Positions 30,414 through 37,184 of a DNA stretch of 39,225 nucleotides are shown here, piece by piece. The stretch lies in assembly GCA_035247945.1 (NCBI GenBank), contig DATFHX010000016.1, positions 1-39,225 of the forward strand. The letters are read 5' to 3'. Position numbers and translations under genes: made by a program. A model generated the notes under the pieces. It made no database searches. It saw nothing but the letters and a program-made list of their open reading frames with translations, and had not been told where the DNA came from. The stretch's first letter is position 1, and each line of letters opens with the position of its first letter. Origin of the DNA: DATFHX01 sp035247945 (lineage in GTDB: Bacteria > Patescibacteriota > Saccharimonadia > Saccharimonadales > Saccharimonadaceae).

Positions 30414-30965
30414 GTGCAAGCGACATCCGTCATGCAGGTAGCTGCACCCGCCGCACAGCAGGTGCAGCTCAACCCCGCGGTGGTCTCGGCCATTCTGTGG
30501 CTGATCCTGACCATGGCCGCCAAAGCCATCGGTCAACGTGTGACAGCAGCGATGTCCAAGGGGGGCGACCTGGCTCTCCAGGTCATCACCCTGGCCTTCG
30601 CGTGGCAGATCTCCATCTCGCTGATCCAAATCCCCGTGCTCAAGTTCGTCTCGGACGCAATCCGAGGCGGATCGCAGGCCGCCCTCCAGGCGACCGGCTG
30701 GGCTGTTATCACGGGTACGGTCATCGGCATCGTGTTCCTGGTCCTCGCCGGCCTCCAGGCCAAGAAGTTCAGCGAACTCGAAACCAAAGAGATGGCGACC
30801 GCCTGGCAGCCCCTCGTGCTCTTCACCGTCTTGATGGCGGCAGGAAGTGCAACGATGCCCGTCATCAACGAGGTCGCCACCTGGCTCGGTACCTATGTGG
30901 CCGTGCCAGTGGGTAAGGGTCTGGCGGCGCTGATCAACTACGTCGCCACCCTGCCCCACACGTAA
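30414..30965 (+). CDS. GC-rich single-gene insert F, polytopic membrane protein
   Basis: A 183-residue membrane protein of unknown function. Four hydrophobic segments are visible (about residues 22-38, 52-75, 98-118 and 130-150), the third containing VITGTVIGIVFLVLAGLQAK, separated by short loops; the C-terminal part (GLAALINYVATLP) may form a fifth, amphipathic helix. The start is GTG at 30414 behind GGAGGT. Codon use is GC-rich. It is paired divergently with insert E, has its own hairpin terminator, and precedes two excisionase-like genes. The topology resembles small conjugation, secretion or phage-type membrane proteins, but no family is recognised. Confidence 0.7.
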   Translation: MQATSVMQVAAPAAQQVQLNPAVVSAILWLILTMAAKAIGQRVTAAMSKGGDLALQVITLAFAWQISISLIQIPVLKFVSDAIRGGSQAALQATGWAVITGTVIGIVFLVLAGLQAKKFSELETKEMATAWQPLVLFTVLMAAGSATMPVINEVATWLGTYVAVPVGKGLAALINYVATLPHT

Positions 30966-30982
30966 AACCACCGCGGTGAACC

Positions 30983-31014
30983 GTCCACCTGCCGCAAGCC
31001 AGCGGCAGGTGGAC
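30983..31014 (+). terminator. GC-rich hairpin of insert F
   Basis: GTCCACCTGCCGC (30983-30995) pairs perfectly with GCGGCAGGTGGAC (31002-31014) over a 6-nt loop, with no T tract. Confidence 0.8.
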
Positions 31015-31029
31015 ATCACTACTATCACA

Positions 31030-31056
31030 AGACAGCAACCAATGCTGTCTCTTTTT
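31030..31056 (+). terminator. Second, canonical terminator after insert F
   Basis: AGACAGC (31030-31036) pairs with GCTGTCT (31044-31050), followed by CTTTTTG. Typical of the AT-rich native terminators, in tandem with the GC-rich one. Confidence 0.85.
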
Positions 31057-31169
31057 GTTTCAAAAATTTCATCAACTTAACTTTAAATACAGAATGTACT
31101 AAGTTTTCTTCAATAATTAACCTTCATAGTAACTATCGTTAACCTTAATATGTTTATAGGAGGGAATGA

Positions 31170-31421
31170 TTGAATAATATTAAACCAAATCATTTTAAAA
31201 CACATCGAGTAGTGAAAGAAGGCGAGCTAACAGATGAAGCCGATCTTCGACTTTACACAGTGCCAGAAGTCTATGGTTATTTACGGATTAGTAAATGGAA
31301 ACTATACACTCTCATCCACTCACGCAAACTACAGAGTGTAAAGATAGGAAGTCGGCGTCTTATCCCTCGAAAAGCACTTCACTTATATCTCGAACAACTT
31401 GATAGCGAGGCGGCATATTAG
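31170..31421 (+). CDS. Excisionase-like HTH protein (first copy)
   Basis: An 83-residue DNA-binding protein with a winged HTH of the excisionase/MerR-like helix_turn_helix_17 type: LYTVPEVYGYLRISKWKLYTLIHSRKLQS then VKIGSRRLIPRKAL shown in part; the RI-SK-LY core and the IGSRR wing are diagnostic. Such proteins act as recombination directionality factors or small regulators. The start is TTG at 31170 with AGGAGG 6-7 nt ahead; an ATG four bases upstream in another frame would give only a three-codon peptide. A paralogue lies 142 bp downstream with a palindrome between. No integrase is in the window. Confidence 0.85.
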   Translation: MNNIKPNHFKTHRVVKEGELTDEADLRLYTVPEVYGYLRISKWKLYTLIHSRKLQSVKIGSRRLIPRKALHLYLEQLDSEAAY

Positions 31422-31481
31422 ATGAACATCCATACAATCTCACAGGAAGTAGCTGCAATGCCGTTCAGCCTTTTAATCCTT

Positions 31482-31511
31482 AATAGTCCAGAGTTTCAAC
31501 TCTGGACTATT
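31482..31511. repeat. 30-bp near-perfect palindrome between the HTH genes
   Basis: AATAGTCCAGAGTT (31482-31495) and its exact complement (31498-31511) are separated by TC. Flanking T runs are absent, so besides a terminator it could be an operator for the HTH proteins. Confidence 0.6.
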
Positions 31512-31563
31512 GCTTCCTCGGCCGTTAAGCATCTCTTTACCATTATTAGTTGAAAGGACATTC

Positions 31564-31821
31564 ATGAAACCCACACTGTTTCCTCATTATCAGTCTGCAT
31601 CAGATATTGATCAAACCATACTCAAGCAAACTTTCATGGCAAGATATCAGTTCCTCACAATTCGCGAGGCCCATCAGATGCTACGCATAAGTAAATCAAA
31701 ACTCTACGATATGCTGCGGGCAGGAAAAATAAAAGCATATAAAATTGGAAGTCGCACTATTATCCCCTTACAGTCTATAGAAGCGTACCAATTAGAGGAG
31801 TGGAAAGCATCTTTTAAATAA
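31564..31821 (+). CDS. Excisionase-like HTH protein (second copy)
   Basis: An 85-residue protein paralogous to the gene at 31170: FLTIREAHQMLRISKSKLYD and IKAYKIGSRTIIPLQSIEAY match the helix-turn-helix and wing of the excisionase family. The first 30 residues differ. ATG at 31564 has GAAAGGA 6 nt ahead; the longer open frame upstream runs through the palindrome and is rejected. It is followed by a short gap and tRNA-Ala on the other strand. Two adjacent paralogues beside a tRNA suggest a remnant or regulatory part of a mobile element. Confidence 0.85.
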   Translation: MKPTLFPHYQSASDIDQTILKQTFMARYQFLTIREAHQMLRISKSKLYDMLRAGKIKAYKIGSRTIIPLQSIEAYQLEEWKASFK

Positions 31822-31864
31822 AAAGAAGACCAGAGAAGGTCATTCTTTTTTAGAGTTTCAATAC

Positions 31865-31941
31865 TGGTGGAGCATATCGGATTCGAACCGATGACCTCTT
31901 CCATGCCATGGAAGCGCGCTAGCCAACTGCGCCAATGCCCC
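31865..31941 (-). tRNA. tRNA-Ala(GGC)
   Basis: Acceptor GGGGCAT pairs with ATGCTCC and includes the G3-U70 wobble that marks alanine. D loop AGTTGGCTA, anticodon loop ATGGCAT (anticodon GGC), T loop TTCGAAT, discriminator A and encoded CCA (31865-31867). Conserved positions G19 and C56 are normal. Confidence 0.96.
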
Positions 31942-31953
31942 TCATCCCTCAGA

Positions 31954-31982
31954 AATATAGCAAAATCCCGCTTGGCTGTCTA
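31954..31982 (-). promoter_or_regulatory. Promoter of tRNA-Ala inside an inverted repeat
   Basis: On the minus strand TAGACA (31977-31982), 17-bp spacer, TATATT (31954-31959). A 10-bp inverted repeat AAATCCCGCT/AGCGGGATTT (31963-31995) spans the -35 box. Confidence 0.65.
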
Positions 31983-31995
31983 CCGAGCGGGATTT

Positions 31996-32309
31996 CTAGC
32001 TGCTACGCGCCCACCCTGGGACACGCCGTTTGTTTGAACATCTGTTTGTTTTTACGCCGGAGGTGTCCCTCCGTGCGTACCAGCATGCGTTTAGTATGAA
32101 CCACATCTGTTCAAAATTCAAGCTTGTGCTAGCTTTCTAACTTAAAACGTGATTAAATAAGGGTGTTCAGAGCAAACGCATGTCAATGCAAAAGGCGGGC
32201 GCTTACCCCTCGTAGCGGTAAATTCTCTTCTTCGCACACATCGCAGCCAGCGGTCGATCTGACGATAATTATCAATTAGCATCAGATAAGAGAAGAAAGT
32301 TTACCAATT
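31996..32309. other. Non-coding region with candidate structured RNA
   Basis: About 310 bases with no protein gene. Between 32019 and 32075 two alternative pairings exist: GGGACAC with GTGTCCC, or CGGAGG with CCTCCG (tetraloop TGTC). TTTGAACA and TGTTCAAA form a further long-range pair. The downstream part is the structured leader of the RRM gene. I could not match it to tmRNA, 6S or RNase P RNA. Confidence 0.4.
32217..32305 (+). promoter_or_regulatory. Leader hairpin sequestering the RRM gene ribosome site
   Basis: GGTAAA and the following TTCTCTTCTT (32217-32232) pair with AAGAGAAGAAAG and TTTACC (32288-32305 region), about 16 pairs with one mismatch and two wobbles, covering the AGAGAAGAAAG purine tract upstream of the ATG at 32310. 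A second hairpin (ATCTGA/TCAGAT) lies in the loop. Confidence 0.6.
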
Positions 32310-32645
32310 ATGGCACAACAAAATCTATTTATCGGTAGCCTTGCATATGCAACCACCGATGACTCACTTAAAGCATTTTTCGAGCAAATCGGCGAAGTCG
32401 AGAGTGCTCGCGTTATTACCGATCGTGATACTGGACGTTCAAAGGGCTTTGGATTCGTAGAATACAAAGACGAAGCAAACAACCAAAAAGCTGTTGATCA
32501 GCTTGATGGCAAAGAACTTGATGGTCGTACCATCAGCGTTGGTCTTGCACGTCCAAAAGAAGATCGTCCACGTCGCGATTTCGATGGTGGCAACCGTGGT
32601 GGAAACGGCGGCGGTAACGGTTCGTTCCGTCAGCGCAGCTGGTAG
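32310..32645 (+). CDS. RRM-domain RNA-binding protein
   Basis: A 111-residue protein with one RNA recognition motif: RNP2 LFIGSL (residues 6-11), RNP1 KGFGFVEY (45-52), and the usual LDGKELDGRTISVGLA end. A short glycine/arginine-rich tail (GGNRGGNGGGNGSFRQRSW) follows, as in the cyanobacterial cold-inducible Rbp proteins, which bind RNA chaperone-like. Bacterial RRM proteins of this type often respond to cold. The start at 32310 lies behind the sequestered AGAGAAGAAAG purine tract. It ends near the bidirectional terminator at 32661-32700. Confidence 0.96.
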   Translation: MAQQNLFIGSLAYATTDDSLKAFFEQIGEVESARVITDRDTGRSKGFGFVEYKDEANNQKAVDQLDGKELDGRTISVGLARPKEDRPRRDFDGGNRGGNGGGNGSFRQRSW

Positions 32646-32660
32646 TTTACTACCCTAAGC

Positions 32661-32700
32661 TATATAAAATCTCCCGCTTACCAGCGGGAGATTTTATATA
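32661..32700. terminator. Bidirectional 18-bp terminator
   Basis: Arms 32661-32678 and 32683-32700 pair perfectly over a TACC loop; the outer A/T-rich ends provide T tracts on both strands between the convergent RRM and ABC exporter genes. Confidence 0.93.
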
Positions 32701-32713
32701 TGTCGTTCTTTAT

Positions 32714-34537
32714 CTATTTACGAAGTTGCGACTCGAACATATGGTAGTACGCGCCACGCTTCGCCACTAGTTCTTCATGAGTGCCCCGTTCCACAACGCG
32801 GCCTTCTTGAAGCATGAATATAACGTCAGAGCGCTCAATTGTCGTGAGGCGGTGACTAATTGCAATCACCGTTCGCGTCTTATCATCAAAGAGGTGTTTA
32901 AAAATGCGTGACTCGGCCAGTGCATCAATTGCCGAGGTTGGCTCGTCAAGGATAATAACTGGACTATCTCGGTAGAAGTTACGAGCAAGCGCGAGTCGTT
33001 GCCATTGACCACCAGAGAGATCAACGCCATTCGTACCGTCGTTATGCTCCATCCAAGCACTGAGGAACGTCTCAAGCCCCTTTGGCAGCTTCTCAAGGAA
33101 TGTTCTCGCCTCTGCTCGATCAATTGCAGCGTTGAGCCGTTTCGTATCAAGAGGAGTACTCACATCGCCAAAATAAATGTTATCCTCTGCATTTGCGAAA
33201 ATGTAGGCGAGGTATTCCTGCTGTAGTACTCCGAGCTGCGCATGCCACGAAGCAACATCATATTCATTCAGATCTTTCCCGTTCAGTACAACGGAGCCCT
33301 CATTTGGCCGATACAGTCCCGTAAGGATTTTTATAAGTGTTGACTTCCCAGCACCGTTCTCACCGACAATTGCGACATGTTGACCTTTCTTGATCGAAAG
33401 CGAAACGTCCTGAAGCACCTTCTTATCCGATTGAGGATAGTGGAATGAAACATGTTTCACTTCAATTGTATCTGGTGCTTCAAACAGCTTTACCCCGTTA
33501 CTGGTATAGAGCGGAAGTTCCATGAACTCTTGATAATCAAAAAGATTAGCAAGATCTTCGTCGAGCGTATTAAGCTGGGATACAAATCCGCTCGAGCCAC
33601 TAAGCGCCCTTGAAACAACCTGCTGCACGTAGAGAAGCTGTCCAATTGGCTGTGCGTGCGCGATAATTTGCATGGTTGTATATACAAGCGCAATAACCTC
33701 GGCAGCAGCTTCAAGTGTATCGGCTCCAAAGCGCTTTAGAATGAATTGCCGCTCAAATTCGATGCGCTCCTTTTCGTCAGAATCACGAAGGCGCATACGG
33801 AGGTCAAGAAGGTGCCTGGCCATACCATAAAGCCGCAGCTCGGCAATATGCTTCGGCTCAAAGAGCTGCCATTCAATCATATTCTTAGCACGCCTCGTCT
33901 CGACGTTACTGTTCCAGTGAGCAATTTGCTTACGTGATAATCTAAATTGAATAACCACACTTGGAACTACAGCAATGATAAGAATGAGTCCAAGCCACCA
34001 GCTCACGAGAACAAGTGCCCCAAGTCCGGCAATCATTGTAATAAACTGCGTCACCAGTCCTGCAAGTCGATCAAATACATAGGCGAAGAAGTTGGCGAAC
34101 CGCTTCGCTTTATCGAAGCGATCTGCAGTCGTTTTGTCATCATAGCGCCAAAAATCAAGACTTAGAAAATGCTCATACATCCGATCATTCATCGCCGCTT
34201 CCACACGGTACCGTGTAAGCTCATTGATGTATTGTTCGAAGCTCTTCCAACCTGTCATAAAGACACCGAGAATAGCCGTAATAAGAACGAAAAGAATCGC
34301 TTGCTCGCCAGCACCACTATCACCCGCATACGCTTTCGCGAGCTCAGTCGTCGTCAGTGCTGCAAAGTATGTTGTGACAAGCGGAAGAACGGCCGTAATG
34401 ACCGACCCTATCACTTTTACTATCACTGCCATTGGCGCCGCCTTATATGTTAACTGCGCAACATGCCAAATAGCCTTGGCACGTTCTTTTGCTGTCAGCT
34501 TTCGATCAGATTGTTTTCTACCGTGGCGGCCGGCCAT
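32714..34537 (-). CDS. ABC exporter with fused membrane and ATPase domains
   Basis: A 607-residue half-exporter. The membrane domain (about residues 30-340) has six predicted spans; the ATPase domain has Walker A GENGAGKST (about residues 390-398), the signature LSGGQWQRLALARN (about 507) and Walker B VIILDEPTS (about 529), with the switch His in AISHRLTT. Substrate is unknown; this group exports lipids, peptides or drugs and works as a dimer. It starts within the stop codon of the PGPGW gene (TAATG), showing translational coupling, with GGAG a little upstream. Confidence 0.95.
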   Translation of the reverse strand: MAGRHGRKQSDRKLTAKERAKAIWHVAQLTYKAAPMAVIVKVIGSVITAVLPLVTTYFAALTTTELAKAYAGDSGAGEQAILFVLITAILGVFMTGWKSFEQYINELTRYRVEAAMNDRMYEHFLSLDFWRYDDKTTADRFDKAKRFANFFAYVFDRLAGLVTQFITMIAGLGALVLVSWWLGLILIIAVVPSVVIQFRLSRKQIAHWNSNVETRRAKNMIEWQLFEPKHIAELRLYGMARHLLDLRMRLRDSDEKERIEFERQFILKRFGADTLEAAAEVIALVYTTMQIIAHAQPIGQLLYVQQVVSRALSGSSGFVSQLNTLDEDLANLFDYQEFMELPLYTSNGVKLFEAPDTIEVKHVSFHYPQSDKKVLQDVSLSIKKGQHVAIVGENGAGKSTLIKILTGLYRPNEGSVVLNGKDLNEYDVASWHAQLGVLQQEYLAYIFANAEDNIYFGDVSTPLDTKRLNAAIDRAEARTFLEKLPKGLETFLSAWMEHNDGTNGVDLSGGQWQRLALARNFYRDSPVIILDEPTSAIDALAESRIFKHLFDDKTRTVIAISHRLTTIERSDVIFMLQEGRVVERGTHEELVAKRGAYYHMFESQLRK

Positions 34538-34902
34538 TATTTAAACACTCCGAGCGGAGAGTGGAGCCACTGCATATGAAGATGGAAGAGCGTATCAAAA
34601 ATCCCAAACACATTAAGGAACCACATCGTGACAAGTACAATGAGTCCCGTAAGAGCGAGGACCACGATTCGTATGCTTACATGTTGCCGCTTTAGCCAGT
34701 CACTCCACGCATCATAAAATCCACGTGCTTTATCAAGAAGTCGCTGCGCCCATTCAAACTCCGTCGCAAGAACTGCAAGTCCCGCAAACACAATTAACCA
34801 CCCCGGACCTGGGTACGGAATGGCAATAATTCCAATAACAACGATCAGGCCACCGACAATCGCGGTAGCGACACGTTTCGTCTTTCGTTTCACCTCTTGC
34901 AT
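34537..34902 (-). CDS. PGPGW-type transmembrane protein
   Basis: A 121-residue membrane protein with the PGPGW motif (PYPGPGWLIVFAGLAVLA), a family of two- to three-span membrane proteins of unknown function also annotated as TIGR02611-like. Spans lie near residues 14-27, 33-46 and 78-100. The two genes PGPGW and ABC exporter overlap by one base, so the small protein may assist the exporter. A TACTAT -10-like sequence ends 9 nt before the ATG. Confidence 0.85.
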   Translation of the reverse strand: MQEVKRKTKRVATAIVGGLIVVIGIIAIPYPGPGWLIVFAGLAVLATEFEWAQRLLDKARGFYDAWSDWLKRQHVSIRIVVLALTGLIVLVTMWFLNVFGIFDTLFHLHMQWLHSPLGVFK

Positions 34903-34933
34903 GCACTACCCATAGTAGCGCATTTCAAGAAAA

Positions 34934-35674
34934 CTAGCGAGTCCTCCTGCGAAGCGTTAGCGCTCCAAGAAAGAGTGCGACGATGATACATCCGCCAACA
35001 ACATACAGATCCCGCCACATCTCGCCCGTTATATCACTATTCTTTGTAATACCGTTAAGTGCATCAAGCGCATATGTGAGTGGCAAATAGTACGCAATTG
35101 ACTCCAGTGCATCTGGCATCTGCGCAAGCGGAACCAGTAGTCCACCAAGAAGAAGTTGAGGGAATATGAATGCCGGCATAAACTGTACCGCCTGGAATTC
35201 CGTCTGCGCAAAGGCACTGACTAAAAGTCCGAGTGCTGTTCCGAGGAGAGCGTCGACGACAGCCATAAGGATCATAAACCACTCGGGTCCTTGAATTGAG
35301 ATATCAAGCCCGTAAAGGAGTAAAGTTGCCGCAATAAGTGCCTGTACGACTGCAATCATTCCGAACGTGATCATATACCCAAAGATAAGATCCGCCTTCC
35401 CAATTGGCGTCGTCATGAGGCGTTCGAACGTACCACCCGCACGTTCTCGGAGTGTCGTAATTGAAGTAAGAAGAAACATAATAATAAATGGGAATAACCC
35501 AAGAAACGCCGGGCCAATCCTATTAAATATCTCAGAAGAATCGCTATAGAGCCACTTTAACAGGCTTAGGAGGATAATTGGAACAACAAAGATAAGCGCA
35601 AGAGTCCTCGGATCATGCGAAAGCTGCTTCATGATTCTTCGTGTCGTCGCAGCGGTTGCTCGTACATGGTACAT
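34934..35674 (-). CDS. ABC-2 type transporter permease
   Basis: A 246-residue permease of the ABC-2 family with about six membrane segments. The region ERAGGTFERLMTTPIGKADLIFGY is diagnostic of the family cytoplasmic loop, and PLAQMPDALESIAYYLPLTYALDAL marks the C-terminal helices. It follows the ATPase gene at 35678 by 3 bp and is surely its partner. Substrates of such systems include drugs, lipids and polysaccharides; nothing here narrows it. It ends close to the PGPGW gene, which reads in the same direction. Confidence 0.94.
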   Translation of the reverse strand: MYHVRATAATTRRIMKQLSHDPRTLALIFVVPIILLSLLKWLYSDSSEIFNRIGPAFLGLFPFIIMFLLTSITTLRERAGGTFERLMTTPIGKADLIFGYMITFGMIAVVQALIAATLLLYGLDISIQGPEWFMILMAVVDALLGTALGLLVSAFAQTEFQAVQFMPAFIFPQLLLGGLLVPLAQMPDALESIAYYLPLTYALDALNGITKNSDITGEMWRDLYVVGGCIIVALFLGALTLRRRTR

Positions 35675-35677
35675 TTT

Positions 35678-36400
35678 TTAAATCCCTCCCCTTGCTGAGA
35701 CCGCGGCAACAAATGCATCTTCGACCGTCACGGCACCCATACTTGATAGAAGCTTCTCTCTTGTATCACTCCACAGGAGTTCACCCTGACGAAGGAGTAG
35801 TAGATTATCACAGCGCTCCGTCTCATCCATAACATGGCTCGAAATGACGAGTGTCTTGCCGTCTGCCGCAAGCTCGTCAAATAGCGCCCATAGCTCCCGC
35901 CTAAGAATCGGGTCCAAACCTACTGTTGGTTCATCAAGCATCAGAAGGTCTGGATCTCCTAAAAGCGCGATACCAAGTGATACGCGCGCCTGCTGACCAC
36001 CAGACAAATGCTTCACCTGATAATGTCTACGATCATCAAGATGTACTTGTTCAATAATAGCCTCGCACTGCGCCCGACTTGCTCCTAGGAGTGTTCCAAA
36101 ATATCGTAGATTTTGCTCGACGGTAAGATCCACATAGACCGCCATTCCCTGCGCCATATATCCTATCCGACGTCGAAGTAGGCGACTTCCCGCGGCTTCA
36201 CCAAGTACTGTAAGTGTGCCACTCGTAAGTTTCTGAACCCCGACTATCGAACGGATAAGCGTCGTCTTACCCGAACCACTCGGTCCTACCAATCCGGTTA
36301 TAGCACCCCGCTCTACGGAGAACGAGAGGGCATTAAGTATTGAGGTTGGGCCTCGCCGCACCACAAGGTCCTTTGCTACAATACTCGACCGTTCATTCAT
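35678..36400 (-). CDS. ABC transporter ATP-binding protein
   Basis: A 240-residue ABC ATPase: Walker A GPSGSGKTT (residues 39-47), Q-loop near GYMAQGMAVY, signature LSGGQQARVSLG, Walker B LLMLDEPTVGLDP and switch His in VISSHVMDE. It matches the DrrA/CcmA-type ATPases that work with ABC-2 permeases, here the downstream gene. TATGAT (36408-36413) ends 7 nt before the ATG with no ribosome site between, so the mRNA is probably leaderless. Confidence 0.95.
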   Translation of the reverse strand: MNERSSIVAKDLVVRRGPTSILNALSFSVERGAITGLVGPSGSGKTTLIRSIVGVQKLTSGTLTVLGEAAGSRLLRRRIGYMAQGMAVYVDLTVEQNLRYFGTLLGASRAQCEAIIEQVHLDDRRHYQVKHLSGGQQARVSLGIALLGDPDLLMLDEPTVGLDPILRRELWALFDELAADGKTLVISSHVMDETERCDNLLLLRQGELLWSDTREKLLSSMGAVTVEDAFVAAVSARGGI

Positions 36401-36456
36401 TACTCATATCATAGCGCCGTACGCCCTATATGACAACGCGTATCGTACCGGTACAT

Positions 36457-37155
36457 CTATTTTACGAGTGCACGTCGAGGGAGAACCAGACCCGTAAGGA
36501 CAAGCGCAAGAATAACAGCAAACCCACACATAATCGAAGGAATGCCTGCAATCGTAGATGGATCAACGATATTCACAAACGTCGTTGGGACGATAAAGGC
36601 CGCATATCCAACAGCGAGGAGAGTAAGCGCCGCGCGCAGATTCTTTTTCGCCGAGCGCGCCCAATAAAGTGAAAGACCAACCGTCGCAAGAAGCCATCCG
36701 TAGTAATATACGGCATATGGCCACACGGCCCAGTGCGCAATCTGAAAGATAACATAATTACCGAGACATTGCTGGCCTGTCATGCCGGAGCCTGCAAAGA
36801 GAAAGATGCTCGCAAAGATTGCGCCTGAGGCATACCCTGCTACAACAAGCCAGGGAATCTTTTTCTTTGCAATTCGAGCTGCAAGATGAATGCCGAGTGG
36901 CGGGAGGGCCGTTATTGCCACATATCCTATACGCGCCCACGTAAGACTATCAATCCCCCATGGCGTTGTGCAGACATTAAATTCCGCAAGTTGAAAGACG
37001 GCGAGGCCGACAAGCACTGCTACAGCCAGTCGCGATATAGGATTTAATTTATATCGAAACAGGACGTAGATCGCACAAGCAATCTCAATAATGAATGTCG
37101 TAATCATGACAAGCGGAGAGAAACAGTAGAGTCGGTCGGTCTTTAGATACCGCAT
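36457..37155 (-). CDS. Polytopic membrane protein, seven spans
   Basis: A 232-residue membrane protein with roughly seven hydrophobic segments (about residues 15-35, 40-58, 72-92, 100-120, 130-150, 160-175, 195-222). Three cysteines lie outside the spans (FNVCTTPWG, QQCLGNY). I see no catalytic or transport signature and do not recognise a family. A TATAGT -10 (37164-37169) ends 8 nt before the ATG, which lacks a ribosome site. It lies between ligA and the ABC-2 system, all on one strand, but spacing suggests separate units. Confidence 0.75.
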   Translation of the reverse strand: MRYLKTDRLYCFSPLVMITTFIIEIACAIYVLFRYKLNPISRLAVAVLVGLAVFQLAEFNVCTTPWGIDSLTWARIGYVAITALPPLGIHLAARIAKKKIPWLVVAGYASGAIFASIFLFAGSGMTGQQCLGNYVIFQIAHWAVWPYAVYYYGWLLATVGLSLYWARSAKKNLRAALTLLAVGYAAFIVPTTFVNIVDPSTIAGIPSIMCGFAVILALVLTGLVLPRRALVK

Positions 37156-37184
37156 ATGGTTATACTATATCACAAAAAGAGAGG

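Noticed and set aside
2842..31014. Integron cassettes, with the hairpins as attC sites
   Set aside because: The hairpins have no recognisable attC core boxes, inserts have their own promoters, occur in both orientations and are far apart, and no integrase is seen.
29488..31821. Complete integrated element or prophage
   Set aside because: Only excisionase-like genes are present; no integrase, structural genes or visible att repeats of tRNA-Ala.
31966..32309. tmRNA or RNase P RNA
   Set aside because: I looked for the tRNA-like ends, tag frame and core conserved segments on both strands and found none.
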